A stretch of 64,000 bases of DNA from CALREJ01 sp964533375 (GCA_964533375.1 CAZHLW010000001.1:248001-312000); one strand, 5' to 3'. Positions 16,461-24,432 are shown, numbered from the stretch's first letter. Notes: a model not told the origin generated them from the letters alone. Program-made: numbers and translations.

Positions 16461-17216
16461 ATGATCAGTGATCTCCTGAAAATCGGCCTCTCCGCAGAAG
16501 AAGCGCGCATCTACCTGGCTTGCCTGGAAATCAACGGTGGCCCGGCTTCTGTGATTGCCCGCAAAGCCGATGTGCACCGTGTCAGCTGCTACCACACGCT
16601 CGAAAACCTGCTCAAAAAACAGCTCCTGAGTCAGTACACGAAGAACGGCGTGAAGTACTTTACGCCGGAGCCTCCCGAACAACTGGTCAAACTTGCGGAG
16701 GAAAAGGTGAATCTCACAAAAAGCCTGATGCCGGAACTCAACTCCCTGGCATCCGCCATCGCCTTTAAGCCGAAGATGCGATCCTACGACGGGCGCGAAG
16801 GAGTGGAGAAAATCTTCGAGGAATCACTCACGGCCGAAGGGGAAATCCTTGGGTACACAAATCTGCAGAAGGTGATCGACTTCTCGCCCAAATACTTCGA
16901 GCACTACACGCACAGCAAACTGAAGAAGGGGATCAAGACGCGCTACCTGTCGCCAAATACAGTGGAAAGCGTGCATGTGATGGATCCGTTTCTGCCGAAG
17001 AAATACGATGCCAACCTCATCGAAATATTGCTTGTGAATAAGGATCAATTTCTCTTTGAAAATGAGATTCTGATTTTCGGGAACGAAGTGGGAATTGTGT
17101 CACTGAACAAAGATGAACTGTTGGGGGTGATTATCGAAAGTCCGACGTTTGCGCGCACGATGAAAGCGGGATTTGATCTGGCGTGGTTAGGAGCTACGGC
17201 GTTTGTGGCAAGATAA
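16461..17216 (+). CDS. TrmB-family transcriptional regulator 2
   Basis: A 251-aa regulator starting MISDLLKIGLSAEEARIYLACL, a TrmB-type winged helix-turn-helix, with the recognition helix around HRVSCYHTLENLLKK. The C-terminal part (from about residue 100, YDGREGVEKIFEESLTAEG) is the usual TrmB effector domain. I chose the ATG at 16461, 9 nt after a TATACT box; an ATG 18 bases earlier would overlap that box. It is divergent from P9, so one intergenic region could control both. It is distinct in sequence from regulator 1. A REP-like palindrome follows 4 nt after its stop. Confidence 0.8.
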   Translation: MISDLLKIGLSAEEARIYLACLEINGGPASVIARKADVHRVSCYHTLENLLKKQLLSQYTKNGVKYFTPEPPEQLVKLAEEKVNLTKSLMPELNSLASAIAFKPKMRSYDGREGVEKIFEESLTAEGEILGYTNLQKVIDFSPKYFEHYTHSKLKKGIKTRYLSPNTVESVHVMDPFLPKKYDANLIEILLVNKDQFLFENEILIFGNEVGIVSLNKDELLGVIIESPTFARTMKAGFDLAWLGATAFVAR

Positions 17217-17219
17217 GTG

Positions 17220-17246
17220 TCACACTGAGCTCGTCGAAGTGTGTGA
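17220..17246. repeat. REP-like palindrome, copy 2
   Basis: The arms TCACAC and GTGTGA surround the TGAGCTCGTCGAAG core. It begins 4 nt after the stop of the second TrmB gene. The arms differ from copy 1 but still pair. Confidence 0.65.
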
Positions 17247-17282
17247 TCATTTTGTGGCTGGATGTGAACTTTTTTCTTCTTC

Positions 17283-17332
17283 GTTAAGGGGAATAAGAAA
17301 ACCCTTCGCCGGTTTTCTTGATCCCCCTTAAC
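17283..17332. terminator. Long inverted repeat, likely bidirectional terminator
   Basis: GTTAAGGGG at 17283-17291 pairs with CCCCTTAAC at 17324-17332; the inner AGAAAACC/GGTTTTCT arms pair as well, with a short loop around CTTCGCC. It lies between the convergent TrmB2 gene and the SDR gene. There is no strong T-tract, so termination is inferred from place and stability. The rest of the spacer to 17495 holds another weak inverted repeat (GAAATCGCA at 17364, TGCGATTTC at 17426) and nothing else I can name. Confidence 0.45.
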
Positions 17333-17495
17333 AATCCCTTTCATCTTTCCGGCAGGACGAGCAGAAATCGCATGAGTGATGTTCGAAGTGATCGTATATT
17401 TGTGATCGCTGTGTCGTTATTGCTCTGCGATTTCAATAAAGGAATGGTTTCCCCTTCTTTGGATTCTTTGTGATAGAGAGAGTTGAGGCGAAATT

Positions 17496-18254
17496 TTAGA
17501 TTGTTTTATGGTAATGCACCGTATTCGCCTGCGCCGTCGGCACAATAATCAGATCATTCACACAGACATGCGGCGGGCGGGTGAGGGCGAAGAGGATGGC
17601 TTCCGCAACATCATCACCCACAAGCGGCTGGTAGCTTTCGTAGGTTTTCTTTGCTTTCTCTGCATCTCCTTTATAGCGCACAAACGCAAATTCCGTTTCC
17701 ACGTTGCCAGGGTGAATGCCGGTTACTTTGATGTTATGTGGCAGGAGATCGATCCGCATTGCCTTCGTAATGGCATCCACGGCGTGTTTGGTCATGCAGT
17801 AGACGTTGCCGTTCTGATAGACCTCCTTGCCCGCAATCGAGCCGATATTCACGATGTGTCCGCTATTCCTCTGAATCATCTGCGGCATGATGAGATGCGT
17901 GATGAAAAGCAGCGCCCGGATATTCGTATCGATCATGATGTCCCAGTCGTCGGGGTTTCCTTCCTGAATGAGTGACCGACCAACAGCCAGGCCCGCATTA
18001 TTGATGAGCACGTCGATCTGTTTGAAGCTATCCGGTAGTGCATCGATCATCGCTTTTACCGCGTTGCGGTCACGGATATCGCAGGCGGCGCAGTGGATCT
18101 GGACGCCGGTCGCAGCAAGATCCTTTTTGAGAGCATCGAGCTTTTCTGCGCGGCGACCGTTGATAATCAGGTTAAAGCCGTTCTTTGCGAGTAACCGGGC
18201 TGTCGCTTCGCCGATTCCTGCGGTGGCGCCTGTGATGAGGACGGTTGCTGGCAT
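17496..18254 (-). CDS. SDR-family NAD(P)-dependent oxidoreductase, YdfG-like
   Basis: A 252-aa classical short-chain dehydrogenase. The cofactor motif TGATAGIG is at residues 8-15, NNAG at 85-88, and the catalytic Ser139, Tyr152 and Lys156 (YCMTK) are all present. The closest family by style is YdfG, which oxidises serine and 3-hydroxy acids with NADP; the substrate here is not provable. GRR at about residue 34 after the second strand favours NADP. TAGACT lies 8 nt before the ATG on the minus strand. It is divergent from P10 (65 bp apart) and convergent with TrmB2; no link to the array is implied by sequence. Confidence 0.85.
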   Translation of the reverse strand: MPATVLITGATAGIGEATARLLAKNGFNLIINGRRAEKLDALKKDLAATGVQIHCAACDIRDRNAVKAMIDALPDSFKQIDVLINNAGLAVGRSLIQEGNPDDWDIMIDTNIRALLFITHLIMPQMIQRNSGHIVNIGSIAGKEVYQNGNVYCMTKHAVDAITKAMRIDLLPHNIKVTGIHPGNVETEFAFVRYKGDAEKAKKTYESYQPLVGDDVAEAILFALTRPPHVCVNDLIIVPTAQANTVHYHKTI

Positions 18255-18304
18255 GAGGTGTCAGTCTAAGCAATTTCCTCTTTTATGGGAATACGAAAAG
18301 GGTT

Positions 18305-18310
18305 CATACT
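18305..18310 (+). promoter_or_regulatory. -10 box for P10
   Basis: CATACT ends 9 nt before the P10 ATG, repeating the arrangement of the minus-strand paralogues. No -35 match is obvious. Confidence 0.4.
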
Positions 18311-18319
18311 TCATCTCTC

Positions 18320-19999
18320 ATGCAGCAGACCTGTACCCACTGCTTGGCCCCCTTTGAGATCTCGTCTGCAGATCTGGATTTCTACGACAAAGTCTCGCCG
18401 CTTTTCAATGGCCAGAAAGAATCCATTCCGCCGCCAACCCTCTGCCCCAAATGCCGCAGCCAGCGCCGGTACGCGTGGCGCAACGAGATGTCCCTGCACC
18501 CGCGCAGCTGCGATAGCTGCAAAAGAAACATCATCTCGGTGTATCCGGCGTCTGCGCCCTTTCCGGTGTACTGCCACACCTGTTGGTGGAGTGAGAAATG
18601 GGACCCCCGTGACTTTGGGCAGGAACTGGATCTGTCCCGTTCATTCTTCGATCAATGCGCCGAACTGCTGAAGAGAATCCCGCATCTGGCGATGATGAAT
18701 GATAACGGCGTGAATAGCGAAAACTGCGAATACACGTATGATTTTTCGTTCGGGAAGAATTGTTATCTGGTCGTCGGATCCTGGTTTATTGAAGATTCCT
18801 ATTACACTGCCACCACCTCCACCCGCTGCAAATTTGTGGTGGATTGTTACCTTTTGGCCGACTGCGAACTGTGTTACGAATGCCTGGATTCACAGCGGCT
18901 CTATAACTGTCGCAACCTTCAGAATTGTGAGAACTGTACCGACTGTCTTTTCGGATACGATCTGAAAGGATGCAGTGATTGCGTGGGGTGCTATGGCCTC
19001 CGGCAGAAACGTTTTCACTGGTTCAATGAGCCCTTAAGCGAAGAAGAATACAGGCAGCGTCTTGCGGCAGTGGATGTGGGATCTTACAAAGCTATTGAAG
19101 AGATGAAGGCGCGTTTCCGGCAGGCGGTCCTGACGCTCCCACGGCGCGGCATGCAGCTCACTCATTGTGAGGATTGCACAGGGGATTACCTGTTTAACAG
19201 TCACGATGTGCATGACAGTTACATGTGTCTGGATGCCGAGCATTGCCGCTATCTGAACCGTGGAGTAGAACAGGTGTGGTCCTATGATTTACTGCACACG
19301 GGCAGCTGCCAATACTGCTACGAAGGCTTAACTCCGGATAACTCCTATATGACCTGTTTCAGCATGTGGACGTGGTTCACCAAGCACAATCTTTACTCCG
19401 ATAACTGTCATCACTCGGAACATCTCTTCGGTTGTGCATCTCTGAAGCGTTCGAAGTTTTGCATTCTCAACAAGCAATACACGGAAGAGGAATATATGGC
19501 TCTTGCACCTCAGATCATCACCGGCATGCGCGAGAGAGGGGAATGGGGACAGCTTTTTCCGATCACCATGTCGCCCTTTGGCTACAACGAAACGATGGCG
19601 CAGGATTATTTCCCACTGGATCGATCGGTTATCGAAGCAAAGGGTTGGACATGGCGTGAACCTCATTCCGACGATAAAGAGGGGACACCTGCAGATCAGT
19701 TGCCGGATTCAATCAGCGATGCCACAGATGCCGTCCTGAGAGCACCTATCCGCTGCGCACGCTCCGGACGGGTCTTTCGGATGATCAAACAGGAGACAGA
19801 CTTCTATCGTGCCCACCACATCCCTCTGCCGCGCCTGCACCCCACAGAACGCCACCGTGATAGGTTCCGCATGCATAACCCGGAGCACATTTGGGATCGC
19901 TCCTGCATGAAGTGCGGACTGGGCATGAAAACGACGTACCCGCCCGATGCACCCGAAATCATCTACTGCGATTCCTGCTATCTGGAGTCGGTGTACTGA
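18320..19999 (+). CDS. P10: ribbon-solenoid-ribbon Cys-rich protein, inverted copy
   Basis: Tenth paralogue (559 aa), on the opposite strand 1.1 kb beyond the second regulator. Both N-terminal ribbons are complete: A1 Cys5/8/42/45 and B1 Cys64/67/85/88 (SCDSC and YCHTC), as in P1. S1 has CENCTDC and CSDCVGCYGL runs. S2 is Cys-poor and ends HLFGCASLKRSKFCILNKQYTEEEY. A2 has lost its Cys pairs, and B2 is complete (CMKC, CDSC), ending YLESVY. P1 and P10, the outermost copies, share the fullest N-terminal ribbon set, so they may be closest to the ancestral form. It starts at ATG 18320, 9 nt after CATACT. Confidence 0.85.
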   Translation: MQQTCTHCLAPFEISSADLDFYDKVSPLFNGQKESIPPPTLCPKCRSQRRYAWRNEMSLHPRSCDSCKRNIISVYPASAPFPVYCHTCWWSEKWDPRDFGQELDLSRSFFDQCAELLKRIPHLAMMNDNGVNSENCEYTYDFSFGKNCYLVVGSWFIEDSYYTATTSTRCKFVVDCYLLADCELCYECLDSQRLYNCRNLQNCENCTDCLFGYDLKGCSDCVGCYGLRQKRFHWFNEPLSEEEYRQRLAAVDVGSYKAIEEMKARFRQAVLTLPRRGMQLTHCEDCTGDYLFNSHDVHDSYMCLDAEHCRYLNRGVEQVWSYDLLHTGSCQYCYEGLTPDNSYMTCFSMWTWFTKHNLYSDNCHHSEHLFGCASLKRSKFCILNKQYTEEEYMALAPQIITGMRERGEWGQLFPITMSPFGYNETMAQDYFPLDRSVIEAKGWTWREPHSDDKEGTPADQLPDSISDATDAVLRAPIRCARSGRVFRMIKQETDFYRAHHIPLPRLHPTERHRDRFRMHNPEHIWDRSCMKCGLGMKTTYPPDAPEIIYCDSCYLESVY

Positions 20000-20002
20000 T
20001 GC

Positions 20003-20908
20003 TTACAGAATCTGATCCAGATCCTTCTGCTTAATCAGCTCTAGGTACGTAATAGTCCAGACCGTGTGTTTGAATGCGTGGAGGTAGGCAAAGAAGTAGC
20101 TGGCGGCAATAATCAGGCCGACGCCTATGACTCCTGCAATGCTGTAGCTCACCACAGGGGAGATGAAGAGGGCCAGTACGTAGCCGATCGCGACAATGAT
20201 TCCAGGGATCAACACCAGCATCGCAATATTCAGGACAATGCGGATCGTGATGACAAAGAGGAGCAGCAGCAGGAACATCACGTGGCTTAAGTGGCTCACG
20301 ATCAGTTTGAAGCTTTTGCCCATTGCTTCGAAAATGCTCATTTTCTCGAGCACCGCGCCCTGGTTTGCAAAGCTGAAGAAGAAGCGGAGGAGATTGCTGA
20401 GGAGGAAGAGGATGATAAGAATGACAACGCTGTACCAGCTGATGGGGGACGGGACGTAGCGGAGAATCAGGGATGTGGCCGTGACGACAGTCGACAGTCC
20501 CGCCAGAACCAGAAATTCATGAATACCGAAGATCGCGAAGAAGTTGTAGAGGCCCAGCACTAGTCCGCCTTTCACGTCTTCCTTGCGGTAGGACTTGGCG
20601 GCAAGGCCGATCACGGCACCGGTACACAGGTGCGGCAGGAAGATTTCCACTACAATCAGCAGAACGAACAAAATCATCAGCGTCAGAAAGACGCCAAAGG
20701 GCATGGAGTGGTAGATGAGGATTTCAATGTCGAAGAACCCCGCCTGGCCGCTGCCGTAGAAATATTCGTAGGCGAAGTAGAGCTGGTAGACGAGCAGTTT
20801 CACATCCAGCAGTGTTTCAAAAAACGATGATGTGAACGCCCACCGCCGGATGGCGACTTCCTTTGTGGTAATGGCCCATGCTTCCGCGATGATTTCCCGT
20901 GGCGTCAT
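20003..20908 (-). CDS. Multi-pass membrane protein, function unknown
   Basis: A 301-aa protein with about six hydrophobic segments (near residues 70-100, 120-150, 155-180, 205-235, 235-265 and 265-285) and an amphipathic N-terminus. Its start overlaps the stop of the upstream LCP gene by 4 nt (ATGA), so the two are co-translated. This suggests an accessory role at the cell envelope, perhaps with the LCP ligase. I recognise no catalytic motif. It is convergent with P10, with a 3-bp gap between stop codons. Confidence 0.75.
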   Translation of the reverse strand: MTPREIIAEAWAITTKEVAIRRWAFTSSFFETLLDVKLLVYQLYFAYEYFYGSGQAGFFDIEILIYHSMPFGVFLTLMILFVLLIVVEIFLPHLCTGAVIGLAAKSYRKEDVKGGLVLGLYNFFAIFGIHEFLVLAGLSTVVTATSLILRYVPSPISWYSVVILIILFLLSNLLRFFFSFANQGAVLEKMSIFEAMGKSFKLIVSHLSHVMFLLLLLFVITIRIVLNIAMLVLIPGIIVAIGYVLALFISPVVSYSIAGVIGVGLIIAASYFFAYLHAFKHTVWTITYLELIKQKDLDQIL

Positions 20909-22464
20909 GGTCGGGGTTGGAACGTGGACTGCAGAGGAGCGTAAATGTAGTCCTTTCCAAGGAGAATCACGATGGCAGACGTATCCATTCCGGCGGCCGT
21001 TTCCGGCGGAATGATCTCCAGCTTCAGTTTGAGCAGATCTGCCACAAAGGTCGCTTTGACTCTGTTCTCTTCGGATGCGCGGATGACAGTCGTATCCAGC
21101 TTCTCGGCATTATCACTGTTGGCTACCCGTCCGATGACAAATCCGAACTTCTCCAGTTCGTCGCTCTGCTTGCGGCCGCTACCTGGCTTTGCACCGGCAT
21201 TCAGGACATCAATCGGTGTGCGGTCCACAAACATCGCGCGGTGTTCACTCAGGAGACTTGTGAGCATGTTGATCTGCTTCCAGGTAATAGGTTCTGGCGG
21301 AATCGAAACAGGAAGGAGAACAGAGGCGCCGCCAAACTGTGCGCGTGGCGGGGTATAGAGCAGGCCGCCGGGGCGGACGACAGAACCATACAGTCCGTTT
21401 TGATCATTCAGCTGCATCGTGAGCAGGTTTGCTTTATCGATTTCGCCACCGAGCTTCGCAAGACCGAGCATCTCGCGCACTGTCAGCGTCGTTTCTACAT
21501 GCTCCTTCAGAATATTCACGAGATCAAGAATGCGGTTGGGTTTGCTGAGCACGCCGCCGCTCTTTACCGTATCGCCAATGGCCTGCAGGATCTGCTGCTG
21601 GCGGCGGGAGCGGTCGAAGTCGCTGGTACTGTGGCGGCTGCGGGCGTACTTGAGGGCGGTTTCTCCATCCAGATGCTGCGGACCCGCTTTCACTTCAAAG
21701 GTGATGAAAGCGCTTTCATTCAGGGGATCGGGATATTCGGTATCGAGCAGATCTTCCGGCACCTCAATATCCACTCCGCCAATTGCATCCACCGCTTCCA
21801 CAAATCCCTGGAAGTCGACCATCAGCGCTTCGTGAATCTCGATGCCAACTGTGCGTCCGACTTCTGCAGCCACTTCCGTCAGCGCTTCTGTTTCTGCCGC
21901 CTCTTTCTCCATACCCTCACGAATGAGCAGGCTCTTATAATCACGATACAGCGTATTGATGCGGCCTTTGCCGATCTTCTCCGTTTGCAGGAAATAGAGA
22001 TCACGCGGGAGGGAGAGGAGCGCCACGCTCTTCGTGTTCCCCGGATCAATACTCGCAATCATGATCGTATCCGTCAGATCAATACCGTCGTGGTTGGCGT
22101 CACCTTTTCCAAGCAGCAGTACGTTTGTATGGCCGAAGCCGTCCATTGGCAGATCCGTTGCTGCAACGGAGACGAGACTCTTTACGTTCAGCACTTTCAG
22201 ATGCATCAGCGCTTTCACGGTCGAGGCAAAGAGCAGCGCCGCACACAGGATGGTGATCAGAATAACCAGCACGCGTTTTAGTACATTCAGCCGCTCCTTC
22301 TTTTTGGCTTTCTCCTCCGAGAGTTTTTCGGCACGCGCCACCACAAATTCCCCGATCGCCAGAACCGGCCCGCTGCATTTCAGCAGAAGGGTTCCCCATT
22401 TCTTCCAGGGGAGAGGCCGCCTCTTTTTTTTGTCGTCGCTTAAACGACGAACTGTGAATGACAT
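20905..22464 (-). CDS. LytR-CpsA-Psr (LCP) family cell-wall ligase
   Basis: A 519-aa envelope enzyme that transfers lipid-linked glycopolymers to peptidoglycan or surface acceptors. A basic cytoplasmic N-terminus is followed by one membrane segment (near residues 65-85). The LCP domain follows: NVLLLGKG, DLTDTIMIASI, LSLPRDLY, then an ALMVDFQGFVEAVDAIGGVDIEVP block and DGETALKYARSRHSTSDFDRSRRQQQ, which carries the conserved Arg and Asp residues. A LytR_C-type domain ends the protein. I chose MSFTVRRLSDDKKKR, which is preceded 11 nt upstream by TATACT; an ATG 129 bases earlier runs through word repeats. The membrane gene downstream overlaps its stop. Confidence 0.87.
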   Translation of the reverse strand: MSFTVRRLSDDKKKRRPLPWKKWGTLLLKCSGPVLAIGEFVVARAEKLSEEKAKKKERLNVLKRVLVILITILCAALLFASTVKALMHLKVLNVKSLVSVAATDLPMDGFGHTNVLLLGKGDANHDGIDLTDTIMIASIDPGNTKSVALLSLPRDLYFLQTEKIGKGRINTLYRDYKSLLIREGMEKEAAETEALTEVAAEVGRTVGIEIHEALMVDFQGFVEAVDAIGGVDIEVPEDLLDTEYPDPLNESAFITFEVKAGPQHLDGETALKYARSRHSTSDFDRSRRQQQILQAIGDTVKSGGVLSKPNRILDLVNILKEHVETTLTVREMLGLAKLGGEIDKANLLTMQLNDQNGLYGSVVRPGGLLYTPPRAQFGGASVLLPVSIPPEPITWKQINMLTSLLSEHRAMFVDRTPIDVLNAGAKPGSGRKQSDELEKFGFVIGRVANSDNAEKLDTTVIRASEENRVKATFVADLLKLKLEIIPPETAAGMDTSAIVILLGKDYIYAPLQSTFQPRP

Positions 22465-22481
22465 AGGCGGTTCCGAGTATA

Positions 22482-22516
22482 ATTGAAAATGGAGAATTGA
22501 GAATGGAGAATTACAA
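22482..22516. repeat. GAGAATT-type word repeat before LCP gene
   Basis: Irregular copies of AATTGAAAATGG, AATTGAG and AATGGAG at roughly 7-bp period lie just upstream of the LCP start. Related arrays lie at 30072-30110, 31050-31082 and 58962-58994. Confidence 0.55.
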
Positions 22517-22534
22517 TCTAATAGATGCCCCAGC

Positions 22535-22574
22535 GCACCCTGGAGTTTATCCTGAGCAGACGAAGGGCGGGTGC
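22535..22574. repeat. REP-like palindrome, copy 3, with extended arms
   Basis: A CCTGAGCAGACGAAGG core at 22551-22566, enclosed by a further pair GCACCC (22535) and GGGTGC (22569). It lies between the DUF1624 gene and the LCP gene, both on the minus strand. Confidence 0.55.
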
Positions 22575-22593
22575 AACTAGGAGGCAAGATCAT

Positions 22594-23316
22594 CTATCTG
22601 TAGATCATCCACAAAACCAGCAGAATAACCGGCTGATGCACCATGTAGATACTGAGCGCGTAGCGGCCGGGAACGGTCATAGCTTTTAGTTTTCGGCTTT
22701 CAGCTTTCAGGATTGATGGAAGATGTGTACGCCACTCAAGGTGCCGTACATAGAAAAATTGTCCGGTCACAAGACCAATCAGCACAACGCCAAACCACGG
22801 AATGAGCGGGAAGTAGTCCAGGGTGCGAAAATCGTAGGGCATGAGGCCCAGAGGCAGCAGAAGAGACGTCGGGACACGCAGGTGCGCTGTCCACTGATGT
22901 GCCACAAGAAGCGCCATGGCGGTTGCGATGGCATCGATTTTTCTCTTTGCAAAGAGCGGCAGGAGGAGGATGGATACTCCTATCAGATGCAGGACACCGA
23001 ACCGGACGTATGTGGAGGGATCGCTGTAGTAGGTTGCGGCAGTGACTGACATCGCACACCCAAGGACAATCAGTCCGCGCTTCAGGAATTTCAGCCGGCG
23101 TTTTGCGGGGGGAGTACGGTCATGGGAAATAGCAAAGCTGATTCCCACAAGCAGCAGAAAGGTTGTGGCGATTGCCTGCTGAAAAAACTTCCAGAGTCCG
23201 TGCAGGACATCAATATCCATGTGAAAGACAATCTGCAGGTCAAACGCTGTATGGTAGATAAGCATGCCGAGGACCGCTGCGGAGCGCAGAAGGTCGAGTT
23301 CGATGTAACGCCTCAT
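22594..23316 (-). CDS. DUF1624 / acyltransferase-like membrane protein
   Basis: A 240-aa integral membrane protein with about six or seven hydrophobic segments. The opening RRYIELDLLRSAAVLGMLIYH (arginine pair, D, then R and an MxxYH) is typical of DUF1624 and heparan-alpha-glucosaminide N-acetyltransferase relatives, which move acyl groups across the membrane. The family usually ends with an MVHQPV-like segment near the last helix, seen here as YMVHQPVILLVLW. Substrate unknown. The leader carries GGTTATGGG/ATCGGTTAC word repeats (23317-23350) right at the ATG. Confidence 0.75.
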   Translation of the reverse strand: MRRYIELDLLRSAAVLGMLIYHTAFDLQIVFHMDIDVLHGLWKFFQQAIATTFLLLVGISFAISHDRTPPAKRRLKFLKRGLIVLGCAMSVTAATYYSDPSTYVRFGVLHLIGVSILLLPLFAKRKIDAIATAMALLVAHQWTAHLRVPTSLLLPLGLMPYDFRTLDYFPLIPWFGVVLIGLVTGQFFYVRHLEWRTHLPSILKAESRKLKAMTVPGRYALSIYMVHQPVILLVLWMIYR

Positions 23317-23350
23317 GAGTTATCGGTTACCGGTTATGGGTTATCGGGAT
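23317..23350. repeat. GGTTATGGG word repeat
   Basis: GTTATCGGTTACC followed by GGTTATGGGTTATCGGG immediately upstream of the DUF1624 gene. Similar words flank the starts of trxA and pgi. Confidence 0.5.
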
Positions 23351-23408
23351 CTGATAAGAGAATATAGCAAATGAGTGGGATTTTCTTTTCATCATAAGCA
23401 ATCACCAA

Positions 23409-23837
23409 TTACGATCGTGGTCGCAGCATCCAGATCGACACTGTCAGCAGAATGATGGCAATAATCCGCAGGAGCGGCAGGAACGGAGTGAGCACTGTCA
23501 GCACAAAACCAAGTCCCAGAAGTGATGCCGGCAGCACCACGCAGACCGGGCAGAAGAGCGTGACAGCACCAAGGACGCCGGCAATCCCGGTCGCACTTTT
23601 CACTCCCGCCGGGCAGCTGCCCCTTTTTGTAGTCCAGACAGTCAGTCCGGTTGTAAGCGACAGAAGCACACCAAGAATAATCGTAAACAGAATATCCAGA
23701 TTCGTTGCAGGTACGCGGGGGAGTGATGGAAACAATCCGTTCACAAGCCCCAACTCCCATCCGAAAAAGAGTCCGACAATAACAAGTGATGCCAGAAACG
23801 GTAGCCAGAAATACGGCGACTGAAGCACGCGGCGCAT
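23409..23837 (-). CDS. Membrane protein with CPVC motif
   Basis: A 142-aa protein with four predicted membrane segments (near residues 8-25, 45-65, 80-105 and 115-135). It carries an SCPAG motif between segments and an FCPVCVVLP motif at the start of the third. Paired Cys near a membrane face suggest metal or thiol chemistry; the layout recalls small Mer-type transporters, but I cannot assign it. The start at 23837 follows the upstream stop by one base (TAAGATG), so it is coupled to the small Cys-rich membrane protein. An ATG 93 bases upstream would overlap that gene. Confidence 0.65.
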   Translation of the reverse strand: MRRVLQSPYFWLPFLASLVIVGLFFGWELGLVNGLFPSLPRVPATNLDILFTIILGVLLSLTTGLTVWTTKRGSCPAGVKSATGIAGVLGAVTLFCPVCVVLPASLLGLGFVLTVLTPFLPLLRIIAIILLTVSIWMLRPRS

Positions 23838-23838
23838 C

Positions 23839-24048
23839 TTAGTTGGTATGATTGCAATTGAGCGGACAATCCGGCGTACAGGCACCGGACGTACAATCAT
23901 GTTTGAGGGGACACTGCAGATTTCCCGCATGCGCAGACAACTGGCCGGATTGCTGGAGTACCAGACCGTAGCCGGCTACCAAACCCAGCACACCGAGCGT
24001 GACTGCAAACCAAGGAGATGTCTGTGAGGATGCTTTCTTCTGTGCCAT
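23839..24048 (-). CDS. Small membrane protein with Cys/His-rich tail
   Basis: A 69-aa protein: a short charged N-terminus, one membrane segment (residues about 12-30), then a tail with CPLKHDC, CTPDC and CNH, five Cys and two His in about 20 residues. The tail looks like a metal-binding site, probably outside the membrane. An extended -10 (TGC-TATACT) ends 7 nt before the ATG. Its stop is one base from the start of the CPVC membrane protein, so the two likely work together, for example in metal handling; this is inference. Confidence 0.6.
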   Translation of the reverse strand: MAQKKASSQTSPWFAVTLGVLGLVAGYGLVLQQSGQLSAHAGNLQCPLKHDCTSGACTPDCPLNCNHTN

Positions 24049-24084
24049 CGATAATAGTATAGCAGAGATGGCTCACTGCGGCCA

Positions 24085-24112
24085 CAAAAAACGCCCCCTT
24101 GCGGAGGCGTTC
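24085..24112 (-). terminator. Rho-independent terminator of the 98-aa ribbon gene
   Basis: On the minus strand, AACGCC-TCC, loop GCAA, then GGGGGCGTT, followed directly by a run of T. It lies 24 nt past the stop at 24136. Confidence 0.75.
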
Positions 24113-24135
24113 TTGGAATGCGATAGAGCGGGGTA

Positions 24136-24432
24136 TTAACCCATGCCACCATCAGAGTCGCGCTTGGCCATGAAACAAGCCTTGCAGAGGACCGGCTTTC
24201 CGCCTTCCTCAACGGGGCGTGGCTTGAAAGGCACCTGGCAAGCGGCACCACACTGGGCGCACACTGCATCGTGCATTTCACGCGTAGCACCACGCTCGTT
24301 TTTGCGAGCAGAGCGGCAATTCTTGCAGCGCTGTGGAGCGCTCAAGTTCTTGCTGGCGTAAAATTCCTGTTCACCGTCTGTGAACGTAAATGATTGTCCG
24401 CAATCGCGGCACGTAAGCTGCTGATCAGCCAT
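24136..24432 (-). CDS. Stand-alone two-ribbon zinc protein (zf-trcl-like)
   Basis: A 98-aa cytoplasmic protein of two zinc ribbons and little else. Ribbon A has Cys8, Cys11, Cys36 and Cys39 with the FTFTDGEQEFY core of the probable zinc-ribbon family PF13451. Ribbon B has Cys58, Cys61, Cys83 and Cys86 with VPFKPRP and KPVLCKACF. Eighteen residues separate A from B. The same A-x18-B unit forms both ends of the large array proteins, so this is a candidate ancestor or partner. It has a strong promoter (TTGACA, 16 nt, TAAAAT at 24549-24576), a leader of about 110 nt and its own terminator, which implies high single-gene expression. Function unproven. Confidence 0.8.
   Translation of the reverse strand: MADQQLTCRDCGQSFTFTDGEQEFYASKNLSAPQRCKNCRSARKNERGATREMHDAVCAQCGAACQVPFKPRPVEEGGKPVLCKACFMAKRDSDGGMG

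Noticed and set aside
199..19999. UGA recoded as Gly or Sec in the Cys-rich proteins
   Set aside because: TGA ends several array genes exactly at the conserved VY C-terminus, so it acts as a normal stop.
20899..22281. 460-codon open frame on the plus strand
   Set aside because: It lies opposite the LCP gene, which has clear family motifs and a promoter.
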